Assembly: GCA_024235595.1 (NCBI GenBank)
Contig: JACKMC010000005.1
Span: 212,118 to 276,117, forward strand
DNA from: Zoogloeaceae bacterium
GTDB taxonomy: Bacteria; Pseudomonadota; Gammaproteobacteria; Burkholderiales; Rhodocyclaceae
Length of the DNA: 64,000 nt
Direction: 5' to 3'
Part shown: positions 20,038 to 28,228 of the stretch, piece by piece
How positions within the stretch are numbered: the stretch's first letter is position 1
Layout: every line of letters starts with the position of its first letter
Program-made: the position numbers and the translations under genes
Notes under the pieces: generated by a model
What the model was told of the DNA's origin: nothing
The model's database searches: none
What the model saw: the letters and a program-made list of their open reading frames with translations, nothing else

Positions 20038-20388
20038 TTGCTCGGGGGCGTGGTGAGCGCGGCGGTACCGAGGGAAGATCTTGGCCTGGCCCAGGGACCC
20101 GCGACCTGTGATGGGGGAAAAGGCACCTACAAGTACGTTGCCACGTGCAAAGCGCGTGGCGTGTCGCGGCAGTATCAGGTGAATTCGGGCAATCATTGCC
20201 AACTCGGCGGAACCGTTTGCGGCGTGAGTTCGAAGACCTGCTATACGACCTGCACGGCAAGCTGCGAGAGCCGCGCGCCGGTCAGTGCCTGCCAGGCGGG
20301 CAGGGGCGGGGCGTGGATCCGGGGCTACGCGACCGACTATTCGGGCTGCCAGCGAATCGTTGCGCGCGGTCCCGGCCCCTGCCAGTGA
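20038..20388 (+). CDS. Small Cys-rich exported protein, unknown family
   Basis: About 116 residues from a TTG. The mature part has ten or more cysteines (ATCDGG, VATCKA, NHCQLGGTVC, KTCYTTCTASC, SGCQR, GPCQ), suggesting a disulfide-bonded periplasmic or secreted protein. I recognise no family. The segment before PREDLG (AALLLGGVVSAA, partly upstream of the TTG) looks like a signal-peptide core, but a matching n-region (MRRQAVCAGAAM from ATG 19991) lies in another frame. Either the true start is a rare codon or there is an indel in the G-run near 20026-20029. It follows ndvB by about 200 bases on the same strand. Confidence 0.5.
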   Translation: MLGGVVSAAVPREDLGLAQGPATCDGGKGTYKYVATCKARGVSRQYQVNSGNHCQLGGTVCGVSSKTCYTTCTASCESRAPVSACQAGRGGAWIRGYATDYSGCQRIVARGPGPCQ

Positions 20389-20412
20389 CCGACGGCAGCT
20401 GCGCGCCTGGTT

Positions 20413-21144
20413 CTAGTTTTGGTGCCTGGCTGCGCCCGCGTGTGGCGCCGCCCGGTATCGCTCGATCATCTTCAGCGAATTCGAATAGCCATGGCGGATC
20501 TGCTCGTCATCGTAGCGATGCTGCGTGCCGACCGGGCATGCGATTCGCGCGACGCAGCCTGCCGCGCAGCGCGAGGCAGGCGTGCGCCGATAGGCGATGC
20601 ATCTTTCGAGATCGAAGTCGCCGTCGCTCATGGCAGCCGCGGGGCAGGCCATGATGCAGGGCTTGCCGGCGCAGCCTTGGCAGGGAGAGGGACTGTGCCG
20701 GGCTTCGGTGACCGGTAGCGCGGTGTCGGCCAGCAAGGCGACGCGGTAGGCGAACCAGCTGCCCCAATCCTGATTGATCCCGACCTTGAAGGGGCTGGGG
20801 TGGTGCCAGCCGGCGAGCTGGCCCAGCCCTTGCAGGTCGAGCGGCGCATCGCCCGGGTAGAGCGTCAAGCGGGGGGCCTTGCCGAACTGCTCGGCGAACC
20901 AGGTGTGCACCGCGTGCAGGCTGAAGTCGTCGATCGGATCACTGCCGGCGAGCCCTGCAGCCTTGACCGCGGCCCACAGCGCCGGCCCGGCGTTGCCGAT
21001 CAGGATCAGTTGTCGATAGCCATGCAGCCCACCGCTCGAGGCGCCGAGACACGAGCGCATTGCGCCTGGCAATCGGTCCAGCTCGAACACCGCCTGGAGG
21101 TTGAGGCCGACACCATCGAGCGCGCTGAAAACGCCCCCACTCAC
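20413..21144 (-). CDS. 4Fe-4S cluster-binding protein
   Basis: A 243-residue protein. Residues about 1-160 are an unrecognised domain (QLILIGNAGPALW, WFAYRVALLAD). The C-terminal half carries cysteine motifs CQGCAGKPCIMACP and, further on, CIAYRR...CAAGCVARIACPVG, suited to one or two 4Fe-4S clusters, then YDDEQIRHGYSNSLKMIERY. The layout recalls the epoxyqueuosine-reductase ferredoxin half, but the full QueG pattern is absent. The GTG start overlaps the thioredoxin stop in a GTGA, indicating translational coupling. A decayed partial copy lies at 8905-9175. Confidence 0.75.
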   Translation of the reverse strand: MSGGVFSALDGVGLNLQAVFELDRLPGAMRSCLGASSGGLHGYRQLILIGNAGPALWAAVKAAGLAGSDPIDDFSLHAVHTWFAEQFGKAPRLTLYPGDAPLDLQGLGQLAGWHHPSPFKVGINQDWGSWFAYRVALLADTALPVTEARHSPSPCQGCAGKPCIMACPAAAMSDGDFDLERCIAYRRTPASRCAAGCVARIACPVGTQHRYDDEQIRHGYSNSLKMIERYRAAPHAGAARHQN

Positions 21145-21473
21145 GGCGCACCCTCGATCGCGGCGAGTGCGGCTTCGATCTCGGCGGCGCTGCCGGGGCG
21201 TACCAGGCGGGCGACTTCCTGGCCCTCGCGAAGAAAGATCAGGGTCGGCCACAGGCGCACCGCAAAGCTGCGGCCGAGGCGTCGGCCGGGGCCGTCTTCC
21301 ACCCGGATGTGGTGCACCTGGGGATGGCGGGGCAGCGCATCCGCGAGCAGCGGTGCGGCCGCGCGGCAGTGGCTGCACCAGTTGGTGCCGAAGTCGAGCA
21401 GGGTGGGCTGCTCGAGCGCTTCGACTTCGCTGCGGGTGAGGGGTTTGTCGGTGTAAGGGTGTGGCTGGCTCAT
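21141..21473 (-). CDS. Thioredoxin-family protein
   Basis: A 110-residue cytoplasmic thioredoxin fold with active site WCSHC in FGTNWCSHCRAAAP (residues about 32-36) and the cis-proline region RLWPTLIFLREGQEV. Both active-site cysteines are present, with SH between them instead of the classic GP. No signal peptide follows from the chosen ATG (MSQPHPYTDKPL). It is directly upstream of, and overlaps by four bases, the 4Fe-4S protein gene, so it may reduce that partner; this link is inference. Confidence 0.85.
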   Translation of the reverse strand: MSQPHPYTDKPLTRSEVEALEQPTLLDFGTNWCSHCRAAAPLLADALPRHPQVHHIRVEDGPGRRLGRSFAVRLWPTLIFLREGQEVARLVRPGSAAEIEAALAAIEGAP

Positions 21474-21583
21474 GAGCGGCAGGGGCGTCGGGGAACGAGG
21501 TCGACAGCATAATTGATGCTGCCGAGTCGCGCCGATGCCGTCCATTGCGCCGCGGGATCAATGCCGCGGTTGATCCGCGCCGC

Positions 21584-21955
21584 TCAGGCATGGGCAGGGA
21601 CCGCTGCACCGGGTTCGACCTGGCGACGCTTGTCCTTGCCGATCCATGATGCCGAGAGCGCACTCGCCAGGACGGCGAACATCACGCCGGCGCAGATCAG
21701 CCAGGATTCGCCGTTACCTACCTGCAGGTCGGTGGCGATGATAGGGTTAATGCCGCTGACAAAGCGAAGATGCTGGAGAACTGATTGATGATCGACATCC
21801 GCACCATCAGCATGCTGCTGCCGATGTTCTTCATGAACCAGAGGCCGGCGAGGGCCGACAAACTGTTCTGCGCAATGCGGAAATGGAAGCCGCGCGTGCC
21901 CTCGGCCGCGCACTCGAAGGGCATCAGCACCGCGCCCGTGATCCAGTGGGCCGGT
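21584..21955 (-). pseudogene. Relic of an inner-membrane transporter
   Basis: One minus-strand frame gives LSALAGLWFMKNIGSSMLMVRMSIINQFSSIF. After a shift near 21765, a second frame gives SWLICAGVMFAVLASALSASWIGKDKRR. Together these look like the last two or three membrane helices of a permease, but no frame joins them and no start remains. The family cannot be named with certainty. It lies between the thioredoxin gene and a LysR gene. Confidence 0.6.
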
Positions 21956-21983
21956 GCGGATCGTGCCCGGGGCGGTCCGTTTG

Positions 21984-22853
21984 TCAGTGTCGACCGTTGA
22001 GCTGGGCGCCCGCCTGGCGCAGGCAATCGGCCAGCCGTTCCGCGAGCTGCTGGTCGACGATGGGGGAGCAGATCATGTTCATCCTGAGGGCCGCCGTACT
22101 CCTCAGCAGGTGCCCGGGCATCGGGCGCATCTGCCTGGCTTGAACCAGCGACTCCGGCAGCAGGGATACCGCCAGCCCGGCATGCACTGCGGCGGCCAGG
22201 TTCTCGAGCACTGGGCTGCCGAACACCTTGAGGTAGGGGATGCCGGCGCGTTTGAGCTCGCCGAGGCACAGATCCCGGACGATGCAGTTGTCTTCGTAGA
22301 GGGCCAGCGGGAGCGGTTCCCGCTCCTCGAGTGCAATGCCTCTTGGCGCGCACCAGATCAGGCGCTCCGACCACAGCGGGAGCTCGTCCCGTGAATCCTC
22401 CTCGCCGGCGACGATCGCCATATCCAGCTCGCCCCGGTCGACCAGTTGGCGCAGATTGCGGCTGCGCTCGCAGACGATGCGGGCCTCCAGTTGCGGCAGT
22501 TCGCGCAGCAGGATCGGCATGAAACAGTTCAGGAAGTCCTGCGCGTAGTCGGTTGGAATGCCGAAGCCGATCTTGCCGGCAAGTTGGCGCCTGTCGAGCG
22601 CGGCCAGGGTCGCGTTGTTGAGGCGCAACAGCTGCTCGGCGTGACAGAGCAGGGTTTCACCAGCGTCGGTGAGCCTGATTCCCTGGTTGCTGCGCTCCAG
22701 CAGCCGCAGGCCGAGCTGCTCCTCGAGCCGCTTGAGCTGCATGCTGACCGCAGCCTGGGAGCGAAACACGGCGACGGCGGCCTTGTTCAGCCCGCCTTCC
22801 CGGACCACGATGCAGAATGTGCGCAGCAGTTCGAGATCGAGCAGGGAATCCAT
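21984..22853 (-). CDS. LysR-family transcriptional regulator
   Basis: A 289-residue regulator. The N-terminal winged helix (residues about 5-65: LELLRTFCIVVREGGLNKAAVAVFRSQAAVSMQLKRLEEQLG) is typical, and residues 90-285 form the effector-binding domain. I start at MDSLLDLELL, with GGAGG five bases before the ATG; the frame stays open for 24 more codons. It is divergent from the quinone-oxidoreductase-like gene at 23058, its likely target, across about 200 bases. Confidence 0.92.
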   Translation of the reverse strand: MDSLLDLELLRTFCIVVREGGLNKAAVAVFRSQAAVSMQLKRLEEQLGLRLLERSNQGIRLTDAGETLLCHAEQLLRLNNATLAALDRRQLAGKIGFGIPTDYAQDFLNCFMPILLRELPQLEARIVCERSRNLRQLVDRGELDMAIVAGEEDSRDELPLWSERLIWCAPRGIALEEREPLPLALYEDNCIVRDLCLGELKRAGIPYLKVFGSPVLENLAAAVHAGLAVSLLPESLVQARQMRPMPGHLLRSTAALRMNMICSPIVDQQLAERLADCLRQAGAQLNGRH

Positions 22854-23057
22854 GCGGCCTCCGGTTTCGTCCGGAACGGCCCGGAGGGGAACGCCCGACT
22901 GCGGGGAACGGGGTAGCTGGTTCATGTTTGTTGAATCGCTTGTTGATATTAATTCGTTTGCCTGAAGTATCTCGCCAATCTAAAGTGCGCGGCAAGGGGC
23001 AAGCTGGCCTCGAAACTCAATTCCACCCGAGCCGCGGGCTCGACGACAGAGAACGAG

Positions 23058-24170
23058 ATGAGCAATCGAACACTTCCTCAGACCATGTCGGGGGTCCTGC
23101 TGGTCGGGCACGGCGGACTCGATCAGTTGCACTACCGGCAGGACTTGCCGCTGCCGCAAGCCGGGCCGGGCGAGGTGTTGATCAGGGTCGGTGCCGCCGG
23201 CGTGAACAACACCGATATCAATACCCGCATCGGCTGGTATTCGAAAGGCGTGACCGGGCAAACCAACAGCGGTGCGGCACAGGGCTTCGCAGAGGCCATC
23301 GATGACGATGCCAGCTGGTCGGGTATCCCGTTGCAGTTTCCGCGCATCCAGGGGGCCGACTGCTGCGGCGAGATTGTTGCCGTCGGCACCGGTGTGGATC
23401 CGGCGCGCATCGGCGAACGCGTCTTGGTGCGCAGCATGCAGCAGCCGGCTGGCGCTGCCGACCAGTTCGCCTGCATTACCTATGGTTCGGAGTGCGATGG
23501 CGGCTTTGCCCAGTATTGCACCGCGCAGTCGACCGAGGCCTATCGCATCGACAGTGTGCTCAGCGATGTCGAGCTGGCCTCATTCCCCTGCGCCTATTCC
23601 ACCGCCGAAAACATGCTCGAGCGCGCGGGCCTGAAGGCTGGCGAGCGTGTGCTGGTCACCGGCGCCTCGGGCGGGGTGGGCTCGGCGGCGGTGCAGCTGG
23701 CGAAACGCCGTGGTGCCCATGTGATTGCCGTCTGCGGTGCCGCAAAGCGCGCCGAGATCGAACAACTGGGTGCCAACCGCGTCATCGAGCGTGGCCACGG
23801 CCTGATTGCCGAACTGGGCCGCGATAGCGTGGAGGTGGTGGTGGACCTCGTCGCGGGGCCGCAGTGGACAGAGTTGCCCGACCTGCTGTGCCGCGGCGGT
23901 CGCTATGCGGTGGCGGGTGCGATTGGCGGACCGCTGGTCGAGCTCGATGTCCGTACCCTGTACCTCAAGGACCTGAGCTTTTTCGGCTGCACCTGGCAGC
24001 CGCGCAAGGTGTTCGAGAACCTGATCGGCTACATCGAACGGGGCGAGATACGTCCCGTGGTCTCGGGAATCTATCCCCTCGCCGAAATCGTGCCGGCCCA
24101 GCAGGATTTCATGGCCAAGAAATTCGTCGGCAAACTGGTGTTGCAGCCGTTTGTCCAGGGCGGCAGTTGA
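23058..24170 (+). CDS. Zinc-type alcohol dehydrogenase/quinone oxidoreductase family
   Basis: A 370-residue MDR-superfamily oxidoreductase. The GroES-like N-terminal part contains GPGEVLIRVGAAGVNNTDINTRIG. The Rossmann motif VLVTGASGGVGSAAVQLAKRRGAHVIAVCG lies near residues 197-225, fitting NADPH use. Near residue 97 the segment IQGADCCGEIVAVG takes the usual GxDxxG position. The catalytic-zinc cysteine of alcohol dehydrogenases is not clearly placed (GVNNTD instead of C-H-T-D), so a zinc-independent quinone reductase or enoyl reductase is more likely. It is divergent from a LysR gene. Confidence 0.85.
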   Translation: MSNRTLPQTMSGVLLVGHGGLDQLHYRQDLPLPQAGPGEVLIRVGAAGVNNTDINTRIGWYSKGVTGQTNSGAAQGFAEAIDDDASWSGIPLQFPRIQGADCCGEIVAVGTGVDPARIGERVLVRSMQQPAGAADQFACITYGSECDGGFAQYCTAQSTEAYRIDSVLSDVELASFPCAYSTAENMLERAGLKAGERVLVTGASGGVGSAAVQLAKRRGAHVIAVCGAAKRAEIEQLGANRVIERGHGLIAELGRDSVEVVVDLVAGPQWTELPDLLCRGGRYAVAGAIGGPLVELDVRTLYLKDLSFFGCTWQPRKVFENLIGYIERGEIRPVVSGIYPLAEIVPAQQDFMAKKFVGKLVLQPFVQGGS

Positions 24171-24255
24171 ACCCGGCTGTTCCCCTCGCGACGAGAAGCT
24201 GGTGCTTCGTTGCCAGGCCCCTGCGATCTCATCCCTCCCCGCGCGGCGCATTTGC

Positions 24256-25122
24256 TCAGAAGCGGCGGGCAATCTGCCGCAGCACGAGCTCGGCGCGCGC
24301 CGACAAGGGCCATTCGGCACGATGCAGGAGCCACAGCGTATCCACTACGGCGGGTTCTCCTTCGATTACCCGGATGGCCTCGGGCCTGGCGAAGGCCAGT
24401 CGCGCATAGCGCGGCAGCACGCTGAACCCCAGTCCGCGGGCCACGGGCTCGAGGATCAGGCCGATCTGGTTGGTGAAACCACGGCAGGGGAGATTGCGCA
24501 CCCCGGGGGCGTCCGGAAAACGGCGGCTGAGCAAGCGCCCGGCCATGGCCTGGCCGTCCGGGTGGTCGATGAAGCCGAGACGCTCGAGATCGCTCCAGGC
24601 GCCGACCCGGGCGCCGGCCGGCGCCACCAGCTCCAGCGGTTCCTCGGCAAAGCGGGTCACGCCAAGGCGCGGGTCGTCGGGCTTGAGGGTCGCGAGGCCC
24701 AGCTCGAAGCGGTTCTCGAGCACCGCATCGAGTACCTCGCGGTCCGGCGCGAAGCGATGGCGAATGATCAGCCCCGGGTGGTCCTGCTGCAGTGAGAGCA
24801 GTTGAGGGTAAAGCGCCAGGCCGATGCTGCCGGGGCTGATCAGGCCGATCTCGCCGATCTCGGCCCGGTCTTGCGACAAGCGTTGCTGCAGGCGCTGGTC
24901 GGCGGCCCCGACCTCCGCACAGTAGTCGAGCAGCGCACGGCCCGCGGGGGTGAGCTCCAGCTTGCGTGGGCGGCGGATCAACAGCGGCCCCAGCCTTTCT
25001 TCGAGACGCTGTACATGCTGGCTGACGGCGGCCTGGGTGAGGTCAAGACGCTCGGCAGCGCGGGTAAAGCTGCGCTGCGCGGCGAGCGTCTCGAAGGTGC
25101 GCAGCCACTGAGGACTAAACAT
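24256..25122 (-). CDS. LysR regulator, ArgP-like layout
   Basis: A 288-residue regulator whose N-terminus MFSPQWLRTFETLAAQRSFTRAAERLDLTQAAVSQHVQRLEERLG is the LysR winged helix. The effector domain spans about 92-285. It is divergent from the VOC-protein gene at 25220. The interval holds an exact T-N11-A palindrome (25132-25146), so it probably controls both itself and that gene. The inducer is unknown. The start ATG lies inside a larger inverted repeat. Confidence 0.92.
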   Translation of the reverse strand: MFSPQWLRTFETLAAQRSFTRAAERLDLTQAAVSQHVQRLEERLGPLLIRRPRKLELTPAGRALLDYCAEVGAADQRLQQRLSQDRAEIGEIGLISPGSIGLALYPQLLSLQQDHPGLIIRHRFAPDREVLDAVLENRFELGLATLKPDDPRLGVTRFAEEPLELVAPAGARVGAWSDLERLGFIDHPDGQAMAGRLLSRRFPDAPGVRNLPCRGFTNQIGLILEPVARGLGFSVLPRYARLAFARPEAIRVIEGEPAVVDTLWLLHRAEWPLSARAELVLRQIARRF

Positions 25123-25167
25123 AATGAAAACTTATCGAAATGATAATCTGATGGTTGTATTCATTAT
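25121..25167. promoter_or_regulatory. LysR-type operator region
   Basis: TTATC-GAAAT-GATAA (25132-25146) is a perfect dyad with T-N11-A geometry. It is nested in a wider inverted repeat, ATAATGAA (25121-25128) and TTCATTAT (25160-25167). Placement between divergent LysR and VOC genes supports autoregulation and control of the VOC gene. Confidence 0.6.
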
Positions 25168-25219
25168 GGCGTCGCAAGCCTAGACTGGCTACTCCTTTCA
25201 CCCGAACGAGGTTTCGCCC

Positions 25220-25720
25220 GTGTCCAGCACCTATCCGCGCAGCTTTTCCCATATTGGCCTGTCGGTCACCGATCTCGATGCCGCCGTAAAGTTCTATACC
25301 GAAGTCATGGGCTGGTACCTGATCATGCCGCCGACCACCATCGGCGAGGATGAGTCCGCCATCGGGGTCATGTGCACCGATGTGTTCGGCGCCGGCTGGG
25401 GGTCGTTCCGCATCGCTCACTTGTCGACCGGCGACCGCATCGGGGTGGAAATCTTCGAATTCCGCAACGCCGAGAAGCCCCGCGACAACTTCGAATACTG
25501 GAAGACCGGCATATTTCACTTCTGCGTCCAGGACCCCGACGTGGAAGGCCTCGCCGCCAGGGTCGTCGCCGCCGGCGGCAAGCAGCGCATGCCGGTACGC
25601 GAGTATTTTCCGGGTGAGAAGCCGTTTCGCATGGTCTATATGGAAGATCCCTTCGGCAACATCCTGGAGATCTACAGCCACAGCTATGAGCTCACCTACG
25701 CTGCAGGTGCCTACCAGTAG
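25220..25720 (+). CDS. VOC-superfamily (glyoxalase/dioxygenase-like) protein
   Basis: A 166-residue vicinal-oxygen-chelate protein. The first module opens SFSHIGLSVTDLDAAVKFYTEVMGW, with candidate metal ligand H11. The second has HFCVQDPDVEGLAARVVAAGGK and ends MVYMEDPFGNILEIYSH, with the usual closing Glu. Enzymes of this fold isomerise, epimerise or cleave small substrates; the substrate here is not evident. GTG start. It is divergent from a LysR gene, with a dyad operator between. Confidence 0.85.
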   Translation: MSSTYPRSFSHIGLSVTDLDAAVKFYTEVMGWYLIMPPTTIGEDESAIGVMCTDVFGAGWGSFRIAHLSTGDRIGVEIFEFRNAEKPRDNFEYWKTGIFHFCVQDPDVEGLAARVVAAGGKQRMPVREYFPGEKPFRMVYMEDPFGNILEIYSHSYELTYAAGAYQ

Positions 25721-25840
25721 ACACCACCATCAGGGCGGGGCGCCGAAGCAGGCGCCGCGCCTGCCGAATGCGCCGGCCCTGGTGCCGCTGTGCAAAAGCG
25801 CCTGCACCCGGATCACCGCCGGACGACTCGGCACTGCCGT

Positions 25841-26554
25841 TCAGCATATTTCTTCCGCCGATGGCAAGTCGGCGAAAATGCTCGGCTCGAGCCAGGCAAA
25901 AATGTTGCGCGTCAGCACCGGCGCGCCGACGGCCTTGATCAGTTGGTCGCGCAGCGCCTTGCGGTAGGAAAGATCGCCCATCCATAGGTCGACCAGGGTA
26001 CGCACCGTGCAGGTGAAATAGACGTCGACCTCCTTGCCCGGGTCGGTGTGGCAGACATCCACTTCATCGGGCGTCGCGACGATCCACCAGTTGGCCAACT
26101 GCGCCACATCGGTGAATCTGAAATGGATCACCGTCTCGTCGCCGATCAGCTTGTCGGTACGTACGCTGCGCTGGAGATAGAGCATCAGCAGGCCGATATC
26201 GAGATCGCGGTCGCTCAGCCCATCTCGCGCCCAGCGCATCCCCCAATCGCCGAGCGACTTGATGACTGGCAGCAACTGCTTGCAGGAATCGGTCGGGTAG
26301 TAGGCGTGGCCCTGCTGGCCGGGGAGCTTCTTCTTCAGAACCAGGCCATGCTCTGCCAGCGAAGCCAGGCGCTTGTTGAGGATGGTCGGGGACATCAGGC
26401 TGAGGCCGCGCTGCAGTTCGTTGAAGCGCGAGGCACCCATCAACAGTTCGCGGATGATCAGCACCGTCCATTTCTCTCCGACGATCTCGAGGGCCTTTGC
26501 GATCGGGCAGAACTGTCCGTACTCCACACCGCTTCCTCCATTCGGTGTCCCCAT
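25841..26554 (-). CDS. HxlR-family regulator with C-terminal sterol-carrier-like domain
   Basis: A 237-residue regulator. Residues about 15-105 are the HxlR winged helix: FCPIAKALEIVGEKWTVLIIRELLMGASRFNELQRGLSLMSPTILNKRL. Residues about 120-235 form an extra domain with FRFTDVAQLANWWIV and VRTLVDLWMGDLSYRKAL, resembling the SCP2-like tails found in longer HxlR proteins. A cysteine at about 16 sits in the position used for redox or aldehyde sensing in some members. It is divergent from the methyltransferase gene, its likely target. Confidence 0.85.
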   Translation of the reverse strand: MGTPNGGSGVEYGQFCPIAKALEIVGEKWTVLIIRELLMGASRFNELQRGLSLMSPTILNKRLASLAEHGLVLKKKLPGQQGHAYYPTDSCKQLLPVIKSLGDWGMRWARDGLSDRDLDIGLLMLYLQRSVRTDKLIGDETVIHFRFTDVAQLANWWIVATPDEVDVCHTDPGKEVDVYFTCTVRTLVDLWMGDLSYRKALRDQLIKAVGAPVLTRNIFAWLEPSIFADLPSAEEIC

Positions 26555-26735
26555 CCTCCTGCCCGTCGCAAGGCGCCAGAGCCGTCTGGGCAGCCGTCGT
26601 GGAGGACTTCATTTTGTGTAGTGGCTTGCTGCAGTTTCTACAGTAGTCCAGCCGCTCGGCAATGCCTAGCATCGGGTCATCGAGTCACCAAACGTGCTCG
26701 ACACACCCGTACAGACATGCAAGAGGAGCGCTGAC

Positions 26736-27605
26736 ATGAACACCATGACAATGGATTCCGAGATCAAGGCTGTCGCCCAGGCCGCGGTGCCAGCCGAATT
26801 CGAGCACCCCGACTATGGGGCGATCAAGACCAGGCAGCAGGCCACCTGGGGGTCGGGTGACTATGGGCGTATCGGTGTCACGCTGCAGATCACCGGCGAG
26901 CAATTGTGCGAAGCGATGGATCTTCGCGCCGGCGGGTCGGTGCTCGACGTGGCCGGGGGTAATGGCAATGCCACGCTGGCGGCGGCGCGGCGCTTCTGCG
27001 AGGTCGTATCGACCGACTATGTGGCAGGTCTGCTGGCCCAGTCGCAGGCCCGCGCCCGGGCCGAGGGACTGGACATCAGCTACCGCGAAGCGGATGCGGA
27101 GAACCTGCCCTTCGCCACGGCAAGCTTCGACTACGTGATGTCCACCTTCGGCGTGATGTTCACGCCCGACCAGCCCCGCGCCGCCGCCGAGCTGCTGCGG
27201 GTGTGCCGTCCGGGCGGACGGATCGGCCTCGCCAACTGGACGCCCGAAGGTTTCATCGGCCAGTTGTTCAAGACCATCGGCCGCTACCTGCCGCCGCCCA
27301 GGGGTGTCAACCCGCCATCGGCCTGGGGCACCGAGGCCTTCCTGCAGGCGCAGTTCGGCGGCCAGGCACAGCGCATCGAGGTGCTTCGCCGCAGCTTCGC
27401 GTTTCGCTACCGCTCGGCGGCGCATTGGCTCGAACTCTTTCGGAGCTGCTACGGGCCGATCCTGAAGGCCTTCGAGGCCCTCGACGAGGCCACCGCGGCA
27501 TCGCTCGCCGACGACATCCTGCGCCTGATCGATGCGCACAACGTGGCCGGCGACGCTTCGATGGTGGTCCCCGCCGAGTACCTCGAAGTCGTCATCACCC
27601 GCTGA
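26736..27605 (+). CDS. Class I SAM-dependent methyltransferase
   Basis: A 289-residue cytoplasmic methyltransferase. Motif I is VLDVAGGNGNATL at 69-81, and the adenine-binding acidic patch is DAENLPF near 120-126, followed by FDYVMSTFGVMF. This is the UbiE/arsenite-type Methyltransf_11 pattern. The substrate is unknown. AGGAG stands eight bases before the ATG; an in-frame GTG 14 codons upstream is less likely. It is followed by a tautomerase gene after 66 bases and is divergent from an HxlR gene. Confidence 0.87.
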   Translation: MNTMTMDSEIKAVAQAAVPAEFEHPDYGAIKTRQQATWGSGDYGRIGVTLQITGEQLCEAMDLRAGGSVLDVAGGNGNATLAAARRFCEVVSTDYVAGLLAQSQARARAEGLDISYREADAENLPFATASFDYVMSTFGVMFTPDQPRAAAELLRVCRPGGRIGLANWTPEGFIGQLFKTIGRYLPPPRGVNPPSAWGTEAFLQAQFGGQAQRIEVLRRSFAFRYRSAAHWLELFRSCYGPILKAFEALDEATAASLADDILRLIDAHNVAGDASMVVPAEYLEVVITR

Positions 27606-27671
27606 GGCCGTATGCGGCCGGAGGGCTCCGGCCGGATCGACACCCGCATGCAAGTGAAAAGGAGAAGACGA

Positions 27672-27893
27672 ATGCCGCTCGTGGATATTCATCTCATCAA
27701 GGGCGTGTTCAGCGACCAGCAGAAGAGGCAGATGATCGAGAAGGTGACCGACAGCCTGGTCTCGATCGAGGGCGAGGCCCTGCGCGGCGTTACCTGGGTG
27801 CGGATACTGGAAGTCGCGAGCGGTGACTGGGGTATCGGCGGCCGGCCGATGACTGCCGAAGCCGTCAGGCACTTGCAGCAGGGTACGGGATGA
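27672..27893 (+). CDS. 4-oxalocrotonate tautomerase-family protein
   Basis: A 73-residue small tautomerase. After removal of Met, the N-terminal proline of PLVDIHLIKGVF is the catalytic base, and the rest follows the 4-OT pattern (FSDQQKRQMIEKVTDSLVSIEGEALRGVTWVRI). AAAAGGAG precedes the ATG. It probably shares a transcript with the methyltransferase gene. No aromatic-degradation genes are close, so the substrate is open. Confidence 0.85.
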   Translation: MPLVDIHLIKGVFSDQQKRQMIEKVTDSLVSIEGEALRGVTWVRILEVASGDWGIGGRPMTAEAVRHLQQGTG

Positions 27894-28228
27894 TGCGCTG
27901 AGGCCACCGTCGCGTTTTCGAGCGGATCGCCGCGGCAGTCATCGACTGAGCGCCGCGGCGATGGCGCTTGTGGCGAAGCCGGTTGCCGCTTTTGTCCCTG
28001 AAACTAAGCCTGATTGCGTGGCCATGTTCGGCGTGGACTCATGTTTTGACGGTTCGACAAACCATCATCCACAAGCGCAGGTTATAGTCATCGCACATCA
28101 TTCCCGGCAAATCGCGGATCTGCGCGCAAGCAGCGCCGAAGCCGTTCGCTTTGCCGACACGACGAACAATTGCTGCACGAGGACCGTTGTCCGGTTGCTC
28201 GTCGCAAATCTCAGGGGACTCAAACGCA
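27894..28228. other. Non-coding interval before the Gly-rich gene
   Basis: No gene is recognised in these 335 bases. It must contain the promoter of the 28229 gene; a TATAGT at 28083-28088 is a possible -10 element, but no good -35 is found at the right distance. Confidence 0.35.

Noticed and set aside
8905..21144. Integrative element with att-like repeats around ndvB
   Set aside because: The two 4Fe-4S copies are too diverged to be recombination sites, and no integrase, tRNA or phage gene is present.
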